This document shows, in pieces, positions 45,266 through 52,497 of a DNA stretch of 64,000 nt. The notes beneath the pieces are model-generated. The model was not told the origin of the DNA and did not search any database. It was given only the letters and a program-made list of their open reading frames with translations. How positions within the stretch are numbered: position 1 is the stretch's first letter; the number at the start of each line of letters is the position of its first letter. Where the stretch lies: IMG/VR virus record IMGVR_UViG_3300034283_001603, positions 27,960 through 91,959 of that record, one strand, 5' to 3'. Source of the stretch: a virus. A program made the translations under genes and the position numbers.

Positions 45266-45271
45266 TATAAT
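45266..45271 (+). promoter_or_regulatory. -10 box TATAAT six bases before ATG
   Basis: TATAAT at 45266-45271 lies six bases before the ATG at 45278 and overlaps the end region of the HslV-like gene. A leaderless start is predicted. Confidence 0.5.
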
Positions 45272-45277
45272 TAAACA

Positions 45278-45487
45278 ATGGACATAAATGACCTAAGACC
45301 AGATTACTCTAAGTCAATGGACGTAAGAGGTGTACCGACACATGTGTGTCCATGCGGTTGTGAAATATGGAACCTTAAAGTTATTTTTGATAACTCTGAA
45401 ATTGCAACTTACTTTTTAGATATGGAGTGTGCTAATTGTGGCACACTGGCAACAGCACCAACGCCACTGGATAGAGAAGAAGAATAA
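45278..45487 (+). CDS. Zinc-binding small protein
   Basis: The product has 69 residues. CPCGC (~24-28) and CANCG (~51-55) flank a beta hairpin, forming a probable zinc ribbon. TAATG couples it to the next gene. The acidic end is DREEE. Function is unknown. Confidence 0.55.
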   Translation: MDINDLRPDYSKSMDVRGVPTHVCPCGCEIWNLKVIFDNSEIATYFLDMECANCGTLATAPTPLDREEE

Positions 45488-45666
45488 TGAGATCACAAAG
45501 AAGAATTGATATGCTAGAGCTTGAGCTATATAAGCTTAGAATTGAATTAGATATAATGCATGAGATTATGGGCAACATTATTAATACTCAGCAACAGGCG
45601 GCAGAATCAAGAAATATGGATTCTGGTAAATGGTATCCACGCAAGAACCCAACACAAAATTCATAA
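45487..45666 (+). CDS. 59-residue helical protein, unknown
   Basis: The ATG overlaps the previous stop. The first ~38 residues form a coiled-coil helix (MLELELYKLRIELDIMHEIM), then a basic tail with WYPRKNPTQNS. It is not recognised. The subtilase promoter lies just after its stop. Confidence 0.5.
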   Translation: MRSQRRIDMLELELYKLRIELDIMHEIMGNIINTQQQAAESRNMDSGKWYPRKNPTQNS

Positions 45667-45670
45667 TCTA

Positions 45671-45699
45671 TTGACAACCATCGCTGCATTTAGTAGAAT
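45671..45699 (+). promoter_or_regulatory. Strong promoter TTGACA-17-TAGAAT, leaderless subtilase
   Basis: TTGACA (45671-45676), a 17-base spacer and TAGAAT (45694-45699) lie upstream of the ATG at 45707 with only seven bases between. This predicts strong leaderless transcription of the secreted protease. Confidence 0.72.
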
Positions 45700-45706
45700 T
45701 AGCTTT

Positions 45707-46669
45707 ATGAAAAAACTAATAACTATGGCAATTATCGCCAGCACACTCGCTATTACCACAATGCCTGCACAGGCAAATCTAAAGCCAAAAACAGTTGTCC
45801 CAACATTGGCTATTTTAGACACAGCGCTAGACACATCAATCCCATCAATTAAGTCAAGACTAGTTGCTGAGGTATGCATTTTAGATTGGCCATCATGTCC
45901 AAATAAAACTAAATTTATGGAGGGCGCAGGAGCATCAGTTCTTCCAATTAGTATGTTATCAACAAACAACTTTAATCATGGAACACAAATGGCTTCCGCA
46001 GCAATTGCTGCTAATCCAAATATTAATATTGTATTTATTAGAATTGTTGGCAATACAACAAAGGGCGGACAGCAAACTTACGGTTTAAACACCCTTGTAA
46101 ATGCTTTAACATGGGTTAATAACAACAAGGCTAAGTACAATATTGTAGCAGTTGCATCATCTCATGCTACTAATGCTCCAGTTATTAAGCGCAGCGCAAC
46201 ATCTGCTTATTGTTTACCAACAGCAGTTGATACAGTAGTTTCTAATTTAAATAACTCTGGTGTACCAGTATTTTTCCCTTCTGGAAATAGTGCTGGAAAT
46301 CCAAGTATGAAGGGCAAGATTGAGTGGCCAGCATGTATTAGCCAGTCAATTGCAGTTGGTGGAGTTGAAACTCTAAATCTAGATAAGCCTCAAGTTTCTT
46401 TAACAAGTAACTATGATGTAAACCTTGTAGATCTATGGGGTGAAATCCAGCAGCCAACTATTTATCCTGGAAATGTTAACGGGTATTCTTATGGAACATC
46501 TGTTTCCGTTCAGGTAATTGCTGCAAAGTACGTACACCTTAAGACTACAAAGCCTACACTAACATCAGCACAGCTAATTTCATTAATGAAGACTGCTTCT
46601 GATCCAGTAGAAAACTCTTATGGACAAAATGTTTATCTGTTTAAGTTGAGTAAAGTAATCAATGGATAG
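45707..46669 (+). CDS. Secreted subtilisin-like serine protease
   Basis: The product has 320 residues from the ATG at 45707; an upstream in-frame TTG-type start would place the signal peptide internally. The signal peptide is MKKLITMAIIASTLAITTMPAQA. The catalytic triad fits S8 subtilases: Asp38 in ILDTALD, His in FNHGTQMAS (~91), oxyanion Asn in FPSGNSAGN (~192) and Ser in YGTSVSVQ (~263). There is no propeptide of normal length. A secreted protease from a phage could process host surface proteins, degrade bacteriocins or aid release. Confidence 0.86.
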   Translation: MKKLITMAIIASTLAITTMPAQANLKPKTVVPTLAILDTALDTSIPSIKSRLVAEVCILDWPSCPNKTKFMEGAGASVLPISMLSTNNFNHGTQMASAAIAANPNINIVFIRIVGNTTKGGQQTYGLNTLVNALTWVNNNKAKYNIVAVASSHATNAPVIKRSATSAYCLPTAVDTVVSNLNNSGVPVFFPSGNSAGNPSMKGKIEWPACISQSIAVGGVETLNLDKPQVSLTSNYDVNLVDLWGEIQQPTIYPGNVNGYSYGTSVSVQVIAAKYVHLKTTKPTLTSAQLISLMKTASDPVENSYGQNVYLFKLSKVING

Positions 46670-46871
46670 CAAGTTAACTATCCTTGAAGAAATAATCAAG
46701 GAAATTGGTGAGGAGTTGTACCAGAAATGGTACAACGCCCTTGCCATTGAAGATAGAACAGAAGAGGCTTCAAAAGCGATGTCTACAAATGCTGGTGAGA
46801 CAGCACTCTGGGTTATTCAAACATTTATGAATAAGTTTAATAATGCAGCGGACGAACTAAAAGGAGAATAG
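46662..46871 (+). CDS. Unknown small acidic helical protein
   Basis: The product has 69 residues and overlaps the subtilase stop by eight bases. All-helical (LEEIIKEIGEELYQKWYNALA). It is not recognised. It ends one base before the thioredoxin start. Confidence 0.55.
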   Translation: MDSKLTILEEIIKEIGEELYQKWYNALAIEDRTEEASKAMSTNAGETALWVIQTFMNKFNNAADELKGE

Positions 46872-46872
46872 A

Positions 46873-47175
46873 TTGATAGTTACAGATGAAAGCTTTGATA
46901 GAGTACTAGATTCTCACAATCTAGTCCTTATTGATTTCTGGGCTCCATGGTGCGGACCATGCTTAAAGGTGTCTCCAATATTAGATGAGATATCAAATGA
47001 GTGCGGGCTCTGGGTAGGAAAGATAAATGTTGATGAAAATCCTGTAAAATCAGCAGAATACTCTGTAACTTCTATCCCTTATATGGTACTATTTAAGTCG
47101 GGGAAACCAGTAAAGACTATTACTGGAGCAAAACCTAAGCATGTAATGCTAGAAGAACTTTCAGAATGGATCTAG
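46873..47175 (+). CDS. Thioredoxin
   Basis: The product has 100 residues from TTG with AAGGAG upstream. Classical thioredoxin fold: VLIDFWAPWCGPC active site (~17-30), INVDENP, cis-Pro in SIPYMVLFKSG (~68-79) and a C-terminal helix. It probably reduces disulfides; the phage GPx-like protein and secreted Cys-rich products are possible partners. In T7, host thioredoxin is a polymerase processivity factor, but the phage polymerase here is DnaE type. Confidence 0.92.
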   Translation: MIVTDESFDRVLDSHNLVLIDFWAPWCGPCLKVSPILDEISNECGLWVGKINVDENPVKSAEYSVTSIPYMVLFKSGKPVKTITGAKPKHVMLEELSEWI

Positions 47176-47360
47176 AAAACATAGATTCAAATCATTTAGA
47201 GTTTGAGATATGGCTCAAAAATGGTTACGATAAAGGCTGGGTATCTGATGTATTTTGCGATACACACGATGGTCCGCCTTTAACAGATGAAGAAATGCAA
47301 GAATGGGAAGAAGGAGGAGATCCCTGCTCTTTCCATGTAAAAGTAAATGCACTACACTAA
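47166..47360 (+). CDS. Unknown acidic protein
   Basis: The product has 64 residues, overlaps thioredoxin by ten bases and is strongly acidic (DEEMQEWEEGGDP). One CDTHDG and one CSFH could bind metal. It resembles small phage proteins of unknown role. Confidence 0.55.
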   Translation: MDLENIDSNHLEFEIWLKNGYDKGWVSDVFCDTHDGPPLTDEEMQEWEEGGDPCSFHVKVNALH

Positions 47361-47408
47361 ATTTCTGTAATCGCAAAGATGACAGAGGAAATAAGGAGAA
47401 TAAATTAA

Positions 47409-48845
47409 ATGAACTCATTTAAGAAAATCGCTCTAGCCATGGTTGCAGCCATGACTTTGGGCACAATGGTAGCAACACCTGCAAGTGCTAACACCATGTC
47501 AGTTGTAGCATCCACATGGAATGCCGCAAAAACAGGTGGCGCAGGATATGACACGCCAGCAACTGCTGGAACAGCGCTAACGACTGCAATCGTACGTCCA
47601 GTACCTGCAGACAACACTGTTGACAATACAGACGTTGTTCAGATCGTAGCAACAGTAGTAGCAGGAACATCAGTTACTGCAACTTCAACAAATGCAACAA
47701 TCGTATCTGCACTACACTCAACTGCTGCACCAGTAGGAGCAACATCAGGATCATCATCTTTGACAGTTGCAACTGGTACAGGAACAACAGCAACATTCTA
47801 TGTATACACAAAGACAACAGCAATTGGAACAGTTGTAGTTACAAATGGTCCAGTAACGGTAACATACTATGTACAGGGTACTGCTGGTCTAATCAATAAT
47901 CTATCAGTTTCTGCACCTACAACAGGTGCTGCTGGTACAAAGCAAGACATCGTTGTAACTGCAACAGATGCATTTGGCAACAAGGTATCTGGTAAGTCAA
48001 TTACAGCAACTGTATTTGCTTCAACAGCAGTTATGGATACAGCAACAGTAACAACTGGTGCTACACTAACAGATTTTGGAACAGCAACCTTTAAGGCTAC
48101 TCTTCCAACAACAGGAACACGCTCACTAATTACATTTGCTCCAACAACATCAACAGATGCAGTTGCAGCAGCAGTAGTTGGTTTGACTGCTCCAACACTT
48201 GCTCCATTCGCAGAGATTTCAGTTCGTGATCTAGTATCAGAGCTTGCTGCTGAAAAAGCAGCACTCGTTGCAGAAAGAGCAGCACACGCTTCAACAAAAG
48301 CTCAGCTTGAAGCAGAAGTTAAGGCTAAGTCAGCTCTAGCAGAAAGCCTAGCAAAGGCTAATGCTGAGCTACTAAAGGCTACCGCAGAAGCAACTGATGC
48401 AAAGAAGGCAGAAGCAAGCGCTCTAAAGGCACTCGCAGATGCAGGCGTTGCTGCAGATAAGATTATTGCACAGTTCAAGTTGGACTTGGAAGCAGCGAAT
48501 GCTTCACTTGCAACACTTACTGCAGAACTTGCAGAACTAAAGGCTTCACATGCCAAGGCACTTGCTGATCTAAAGGCTACATCAGATAAGGCACTTGCAG
48601 ATGCAAAGGCTGCTTCAGATAAGGCAGTTGCAGATGCTGTAGCAACAGAGAAGGTAGCGGGTGCAAAGTCACTTGCAGATGCAAAGACTGCATCAGATGC
48701 TGCTCTACTCGCTAAGGATGCACAGATTGCTAAGTTGACTGCAGATAATGCTGCAGCAATTAAGTCTATGAAGGCTGCATTTAACAAGTTGGCCACTCAG
48801 TGGAACAAGAAGAATCCAAAAGCTAAGGTTACCTTGCTTAAGTAA
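47409..48845 (+). CDS. Secreted Ala-rich coiled-coil surface protein
   Basis: The product has 478 residues with an AAGGAG site. Signal peptide MNSFKKIALAMVAAMTLG...ASA (~28). Residues ~30-260 are Thr/Ala-rich beta sandwich with an Ig-like module (QDIVVTATDAFGNKVSGKSIT). Residues ~265-450 form a long Ala/Lys/Glu coiled coil (VRDLVSELAAEKAALVAERAA onward), then a basic end (WNKKNPKAKVTLLK). The gene looks visibly less AT-rich and more codon-biased than its neighbours and has a strong terminator, suggesting high expression or recent acquisition from the host. Confidence 0.75.
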   Translation: MNSFKKIALAMVAAMTLGTMVATPASANTMSVVASTWNAAKTGGAGYDTPATAGTALTTAIVRPVPADNTVDNTDVVQIVATVVAGTSVTATSTNATIVSALHSTAAPVGATSGSSSLTVATGTGTTATFYVYTKTTAIGTVVVTNGPVTVTYYVQGTAGLINNLSVSAPTTGAAGTKQDIVVTATDAFGNKVSGKSITATVFASTAVMDTATVTTGATLTDFGTATFKATLPTTGTRSLITFAPTTSTDAVAAAVVGLTAPTLAPFAEISVRDLVSELAAEKAALVAERAAHASTKAQLEAEVKAKSALAESLAKANAELLKATAEATDAKKAEASALKALADAGVAADKIIAQFKLDLEAANASLATLTAELAELKASHAKALADLKATSDKALADAKAASDKAVADAVATEKVAGAKSLADAKTASDAALLAKDAQIAKLTADNAAAIKSMKAAFNKLATQWNKKNPKAKVTLLK

Positions 48846-48852
48846 TTAGTTT

Positions 48853-48882
48853 AATATGGGGCAGGGTAACCTGCCCCATATT
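48853..48882 (+). terminator. Intrinsic terminator after coiled-coil protein gene
   Basis: A 13-bp perfect stem (AATATGGGGCAGG pairing with CCTGCCCCATATT) closes a GTAA loop and is followed by TACTATTATG. It is the strongest hairpin on the plus strand of the window. The downstream U run is short. Confidence 0.85.
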
Positions 48883-48893
48883 TACTATTATGA

Positions 48894-48899
48894 TAAAAT
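48894..48899 (+). promoter_or_regulatory. -10 box TAAAAT six bases before ATG
   Basis: TAAAAT at 48894-48899 precedes the ATG at 48906 by six bases, just downstream of the terminator. A leaderless start of the next operon is predicted. Confidence 0.4.
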
Positions 48900-48905
48900 A
48901 TATAT

Positions 48906-49058
48906 ATGGAATGGGATCATTTTCACGTAATTAAAAAAAAGATTTTAAGAGATCTAATAATTGAAATGGAAAATTTAGAATTTCCACCAGACTGGAGACC
49001 CAAAGACGTTTTGGGATTAGTGGTAAGAAAATTAAAAGAAAAAGAGGAATCATGTTAA
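48906..49058 (+). CDS. 50-residue charged protein, unknown
   Basis: The gene starts at a predicted leaderless ATG and overlaps the next gene by seven bases. A helical N-terminus (FHVIKKKILRDLIIEMENL) is followed by PPDWRPKDVLGLVVRKLKEKEE. It is not recognised. Confidence 0.5.
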   Translation: MEWDHFHVIKKKILRDLIIEMENLEFPPDWRPKDVLGLVVRKLKEKEESC

Positions 49059-49258
49059 AGAATTTAAAAAATTGGTTAGGATTCAATTCAGTTGAATCTC
49101 AGGTTGAAGCCATGCTAGAAGAAATTAAGACTTCGGCCAAGAAGGCACCAGCCAAGAAGGCACCAGCCAAGAAGGCACCAGCCAAGAAGGCACCAGCCAA
49201 GAAGGCACCAGCCAAGAAAACTTCGGCTAAAAAAACTTCGGCTAAGAAAACAAAATAA
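49052..49258 (+). CDS. Histone-H1-like basic protein with AKKAP repeats
   Basis: The product has 68 residues. A short amphipathic helix ([22 protein letters not shown]) is followed by five exact AKKAP repeats and then three [10 protein letters not shown] variants. Such tails, like eukaryotic H1 and bacterial HU/HupB C-termini, bind DNA non-specifically. The phage copy could condense DNA or coat nucleic acid. The following gene starts within its stop (TAATG). Confidence 0.7.
   Translation: MLKNLKNWLGFNSVESQVEAMLEEIKTSAKKAPAKKAPAKKAPAKKAPAKKAPAKKTSAKKTSAKKTK
49136..49210 (+). repeat. Five 15-nt tandem repeats encoding AKKAP
   Basis: The unit GCCAAGAAGGCACCA is repeated five times without mismatch, then decays into AKKTS units. 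Exact DNA identity, rather than only protein conservation, points to recent slippage expansion. Confidence 0.95.
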
Positions 49259-49476
49259 TGGAATCAAAGAAAAGAAGTTTTTATAAATCAATTACTTGGC
49301 CAGCAGTTCATATTGGATTTGTTGGCACATTAGTTTACTTCTTTGAAATGGCTATTACTGGCGAAGCTCATTGGGAGTATGCTGGGGCATTTGCAATTAT
49401 TTACACTGCATGCGAAATGATAGGGTTTTTTCTACATGAAAGAGCATGGTCAAAATTTGGTGGGAAGATTAATTAA
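49258..49476 (+). CDS. DUF2061-like membrane protein
   Basis: The product has 72 residues with two spans. [23 protein letters not shown], a short loop, then [24 protein letters not shown] match the DUF2061 pattern (R..K..TWR..., E...YYLHER.W). The function of the family is unknown. It overlaps the neighbours at both stops. Confidence 0.65.
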   Translation: MESKKRSFYKSITWPAVHIGFVGTLVYFFEMAITGEAHWEYAGAFAIIYTACEMIGFFLHERAWSKFGGKIN

Positions 49477-49616
49477 TGGGAAAGCATTTAGATAAAATGC
49501 AGAGAGCTCTTGCTCAAAGGCAAGCTGCTACATATTCACCTGGTGAAAAAAAGCCTGGATCAATGAATATTAAAAAAACTGGCTACAGAGGGCAGAAGGC
49601 AAAGGGATCTAAGTAG
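49476..49616 (+). CDS. 46-residue basic protein, unknown
   Basis: The ATG overlaps the preceding stop and GTG of the next gene overlaps this stop (TAGTG). It is rich in Lys/Gln/Gly (QRALAQRQAATYSPGEKKPG, TGYRGQKAKGSK) and probably disordered and nucleic-acid-associated. It is not recognised. Confidence 0.5.
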   Translation: MGKHLDKMQRALAQRQAATYSPGEKKPGSMNIKKTGYRGQKAKGSK

Positions 49617-49738
49617 TGTTTAGTGGATTTTGCGAAATAAAAGACTGTAATAATAAGGCAACAAGGCTTTCTGGAAAACAAGAAGGCCCAATCATAGATA
49701 TATGCGATGATTGCTGGCATAAGCAATACAAGTCCTAA
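49616..49738 (+). CDS. 40-residue zinc-binding protein
   Basis: GTG start overlapping the previous stop. Four Cys arranged CEIKDC (6-11) and CDDC (30-33) form a probable zinc knuckle. It ends in WHKQYKS. Function is unknown. Confidence 0.45.
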   Translation: MFSGFCEIKDCNNKATRLSGKQEGPIIDICDDCWHKQYKS

Positions 49739-49750
49739 TCAACTAAATGC

Positions 49751-49787
49751 TATAATAGTCCTATAAGCGGAATACTAGTCCCGCTTA
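49751..49787 (+). promoter_or_regulatory. Promoter -10 with leader hairpin
   Basis: TATAAT (49751-49756) is followed by an inverted repeat TAAGCGG-N10-CCGCTTA (49764-49787) and then TAGGAG before the ATG at 49814. The stem would form at the 5' end of the message, possibly stabilising it, or could be a terminator of the upstream genes. Confidence 0.45.
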
Positions 49788-49813
49788 AATAAATAACCTA
49801 TAGGAGTAATAAA

Positions 49814-49966
49814 ATGTCAGACGGAAAAGATTTAAACGGATTTACATCACCAAAGGTAAACGATTCAACAGTATGGGGAAACAACGAGCAGTACGCAGCT
49901 GATCCAAAGGCAGCATTCCCATCAACAGACGTTTCAAACCAAGCGCAGGCTCAAGGTCCTAAGTAA
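49814..49966 (+). CDS. 50-residue polar protein, unknown
   Basis: ATG with TAGGAG upstream. Polar, probably disordered sequence (SDGKDLNGFTSPKVNDSTVW, then YAADPKAAFPSTDVSN). It leads a string of tiny genes ending at the first 2OG oxygenase. Function is unknown. Confidence 0.55.
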   Translation: MSDGKDLNGFTSPKVNDSTVWGNNEQYAADPKAAFPSTDVSNQAQAQGPK

Positions 49967-49967
49967 T

Positions 49968-50060
49968 ATGTGCTTTGAATGCGGTTGCGAAAGCGTAGGC
50001 AGCGAGACTGGAGTTAAAGAAGTTAGTATCCAGGATGTATCAGATCAGAGGAATCAATAA
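49968..50060 (+). CDS. 30-residue Cys-motif protein MCFECGC
   Basis: ATG one base after the previous stop. The N-terminus MCFECGCES has a CxxCxC cluster; the rest is polar. The next gene begins in the same way and overlaps its stop. The motif resembles the MCxxCGC metal-binding N-terminus of nickel chaperone HypB, but the rest of HypB is absent. Confidence 0.45.
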   Translation: MCFECGCESVGSETGVKEVSIQDVSDQRNQ

Positions 50061-50167
50061 TGTGTAAAGATTGTTCATGTGGAAAAGATGAGCAGATTCA
50101 AAATGAATCAGCTCCATCACCAGCTAGTAACAATGTTGTGACCATCTCACAAATTAAGGGAGCATAG
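50060..50167 (+). CDS. 35-residue Cys-motif protein MCKDCSC
   Basis: The ATG overlaps the previous stop and the stop overlaps the next GTG. The N-terminus MCKDCSCGKDE repeats the CxxCxC cluster of the preceding gene, suggesting tandem duplication of a tiny metal- or thiol-binding peptide. The rest (NNVVTISQIKGA) is short and uncharacterised. Confidence 0.45.
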   Translation: MCKDCSCGKDEQIQNESAPSPASNNVVTISQIKGA

Positions 50168-50343
50168 TGTCAGAAAATGTTGTAAACTCTGGAGAGGCAA
50201 CAAAAAAGAATCCTTCTCAGGGTAAATTTAAATCTGGTATACAAGAAAAAAGACCACCAATGAAAATTGATGTCAATAAGCATGGAATTAGAAGAGAAAC
50301 ACCAGCAGTTCCACCTAAAAAATTTGGTAGAAAGAAGGTTTAA
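50167..50343 (+). CDS. 58-residue basic disordered protein
   Basis: GTG start in a TAGTG overlap. Lys/Pro-rich (KKNPSQGKFKSGIQEKRPPM, PPKKFGRKKV). It has no recognisable fold and ends two bases before the 2OG oxygenase gene. Function is unknown. Confidence 0.45.
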   Translation: MSENVVNSGEATKKNPSQGKFKSGIQEKRPPMKIDVNKHGIRRETPAVPPKKFGRKKV

Positions 50344-50345
50344 TT

Positions 50346-51236
50346 ATGGAAGCATTATCACAGACCACAAGTCAACTCGGAGGAAAACTCCTAGGAGGAG
50401 GGGGAACTGGGATTTGGCAGTACGAAAACTTTCTTTCTAAAGAAGAGTGTGAAGAATTAATTAAATTCTTTAACGCAAATGAGGAAGAGTGGAGATTTAT
50501 TTGCTTCTACGGATCTTACGGTATGCATGTCGTTTCTCCATTTACCAAAGATCATGGTACTTCAATAACTGAAGAATACATGGCAACCCTAAGACAAAGA
50601 ATGATTCAGTATTGTTCTGATGCTGCTGGAAGGCCTATGAAGATTAACAGTATGCATGCACAGAAGTGGGAGATTGGTGCTTACGCAAACGATCACTCAG
50701 ATAACACAGACCTTGATGGCGAAGACATGGGTTGGGCTGATAACAAGCAATACTCTGGAATATACTTAAACAGCCAGCCAGATTATGATGGTGGAGTTTT
50801 AAAGTTTAGAGATCATAATCTAGATGTTGTTCCACCTACTGGATCTTTTGTGTCATTTCCTGGAGGCGTAGAGAATATTCATAGCGTTACCGAGATTACT
50901 GCAGGAACTAGATATACCATAGTGATATTCTGGGATTATGCAGATGCATGGTACTCTGAAGCACAGCTGCAAGAGTGGGAAAGATTAATTTTTAAGGAAA
51001 GAATTCATCAGTATCAATTAAAGCAGCAGTGGAAAGACAAAGTAGCACATCCTTTGCTAGAAAATCCATATGCTGGAGTAGACAACCCAGAAGAATTACC
51101 AGAAGGACTAATGGAAAGCTTGACTTCTGCAGACATTAAGTGTAATGCTAGAAGAAATCAAGAGGCAGCAATTAAAGCTGGTAATGTTCCAGCTGGAGTA
51201 GTTGTTGACCAGATAATTACAGAGGAAGATGTTTGA
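50346..51236 (+). CDS. 2-oxoglutarate/Fe(II) oxygenase (prolyl-4-hydroxylase-like)
   Basis: The product has 296 residues. The iron-binding HxD...H triad is visible as H117-S-D119 (NDHSDN) and H179 (VENIHSV), with the 2OG-binding Arg in GTRYTIVIFW (~189). Surrounding sequence (YSGIYLNSQPDYDGGVLKFRD, PPTGSFVSFPGG) is typical of the P4Hc branch. A C-terminal ~90-residue helical extension follows. Such phage enzymes hydroxylate proteins or nucleic acids; the substrate is unknown. A second homologous fold lies two genes on. Confidence 0.85.
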   Translation: MEALSQTTSQLGGKLLGGGGTGIWQYENFLSKEECEELIKFFNANEEEWRFICFYGSYGMHVVSPFTKDHGTSITEEYMATLRQRMIQYCSDAAGRPMKINSMHAQKWEIGAYANDHSDNTDLDGEDMGWADNKQYSGIYLNSQPDYDGGVLKFRDHNLDVVPPTGSFVSFPGGVENIHSVTEITAGTRYTIVIFWDYADAWYSEAQLQEWERLIFKERIHQYQLKQQWKDKVAHPLLENPYAGVDNPEELPEGLMESLTSADIKCNARRNQEAAIKAGNVPAGVVVDQIITEEDV

Positions 51237-51531
51237 TTTAGAAAAGGCTGTCAAGCACCACGGTACCTTTATCTTTGGATCTCCAGATAATTCCGAGGGG
51301 ATCGATAAAAACGGCGATGCATATGATTATTCTTTTATGACTGAAACTGGTATGGTTTCTTATAATAAAGAAGATGACGGAACCTATTTAGTTAATCTTA
51401 ACAACACCCATTTAGATAAGATAGAAACAAGAAAGATAACATTGGATCAGCTTACAAAGTGGTTTTATGAGTTATCAGATGAGTATTTTAATGAAAATAT
51501 AAAAGATATACCATTGGAGGAAAAAGAATAA
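51229..51531 (+). CDS. Unknown protein between two oxygenases
   Basis: The product has 100 residues, overlapping the first oxygenase by eight bases and the second by one. Alpha/beta, acidic (DEYFNENIKDIPLEEKE). It is not recognised. Its placement between two 2OG oxygenases suggests a related role. Confidence 0.55.
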   Translation: MFDLEKAVKHHGTFIFGSPDNSEGIDKNGDAYDYSFMTETGMVSYNKEDDGTYLVNLNNTHLDKIETRKITLDQLTKWFYELSDEYFNENIKDIPLEEKE

Positions 51532-52295
51532 TGGAATTTGATGAGATAAGCAACTCTGGATCTGAAAGAGATATTAAGTTTATTGATTATTTTTTAAAAA
51601 ATAAACAAACATTAGAAGACCGAAAAGTTATAATTGATAAGGAACTATGGTATATACCTAACTTTTTAGAAAAAGAAGAGTTAGAGTATCTTAAGCCATT
51701 CTGTGATGAGAAAACTGGCTGGTACTTAACTTCTAGATCTAGTTCTATTAGAAATAAATTTATTGGCGTTAATTACAGAATACATCCAGAAGGCACAATA
51801 TGCCCAACACGCGGAATAGATCTAAGTAATAGTGCAATATTTCCAGAAGAAACTGATTCAAGATACCACCCAGAGCTATTCTATAAATCTGAAGGAGTAT
51901 TTGATAGAATGAAAGTTGTGCTTCCAAATAGATTAAACGAAGATACAACTCTACAATCTTTTTGGCCTCTAGATGATTCTGATCATAGCGGTGCATATCA
52001 GTGGCATTGGGAAAAGAGCATGGCCGCAGAGCTTGGTGATCCAGACTTTAATGATTTTGGAATGACTGCAGCTTGGTCTATTTATCTGAATGATGATTTT
52101 GAAGATGGCCAGCTTGAATTTGCTTACAAGGCATATGTTATTAAGCCACAGCCTGGGATGTTAATATCAATACCAATGACAAAAGAATTTACTCACCGTG
52201 TAACTCCAGTAAAAAATGGAGAAAGACATACTCTTTATGGTACATGTTTTCAAGATTTAAATGATAGAGCTATTTCTAGCGGAGAAACCTGCTAA
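51531..52295 (+). CDS. Second 2OG-Fe(II) oxygenase
   Basis: The product has 254 residues. The probable iron site is H159-W-E161 (YQWHWEKS), an HxE variant of HxD, with distal His222 (EFTHRVTPV) and Arg in GERHTLYG (~232). KPQPGMLISIP fits the strand preceding the distal His. It is diverged from the upstream oxygenase, suggesting different substrates rather than recent duplication. It ends just before a strong promoter. Confidence 0.75.
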   Translation: MEFDEISNSGSERDIKFIDYFLKNKQTLEDRKVIIDKELWYIPNFLEKEELEYLKPFCDEKTGWYLTSRSSSIRNKFIGVNYRIHPEGTICPTRGIDLSNSAIFPEETDSRYHPELFYKSEGVFDRMKVVLPNRLNEDTTLQSFWPLDDSDHSGAYQWHWEKSMAAELGDPDFNDFGMTAAWSIYLNDDFEDGQLEFAYKAYVIKPQPGMLISIPMTKEFTHRVTPVKNGERHTLYGTCFQDLNDRAISSGETC

Positions 52296-52298
52296 CTA

Positions 52299-52327
52299 TT
52301 GACTATCCGTATTAATTGTAGTATAAT
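52299..52327 (+). promoter_or_regulatory. Promoter TTGACT-17-TATAAT, leaderless
   Basis: TTGACT (52299-52304), a 17-base spacer and TATAAT (52322-52327) lie six bases before the ATG at 52334. A strong leaderless transcript for the small membrane protein and GroES is predicted. Confidence 0.7.
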
Positions 52328-52333
52328 TAATAT

Positions 52334-52495
52334 ATGAAAACACTTATTATTATTTTTATATTATCTCTAGTTGTATGCGGCTATCTTTCATATAGACTTT
52401 ATCAAGAAATTTCAACAATTATGGAAGCAAAAAAAATACAAGAAAAATCGGTACAGGATCGTTTTTGGGCAAGCCAACAGTCTTTTGAGGAGTAA
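52334..52495 (+). CDS. 53-residue single-span membrane protein
   Basis: Leaderless start. An N-terminal hydrophobic stretch (LIIIFILSLVVCGYL) is followed by a charged helix (EISTIMEAKKIQEKSVQDRFW). It is probably anchored to the inner membrane with a cytoplasmic coiled tail. Function is unknown. Confidence 0.55.
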   Translation: MKTLIIIFILSLVVCGYLSYRLYQEISTIMEAKKIQEKSVQDRFWASQQSFEE

Positions 52496-52497
52496 AA

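Noticed and set aside
48302-48796. Minus-strand Ala/Ser-rich frame of 164 codons
   Set aside because: It is antisense to the Ala-rich coiled coil of the 47409 gene, with no ribosome site or promoter of its own.
49136-49210. CRISPR array or iterons
   Set aside because: The 15-nt units are contiguous codons within a basic protein gene.
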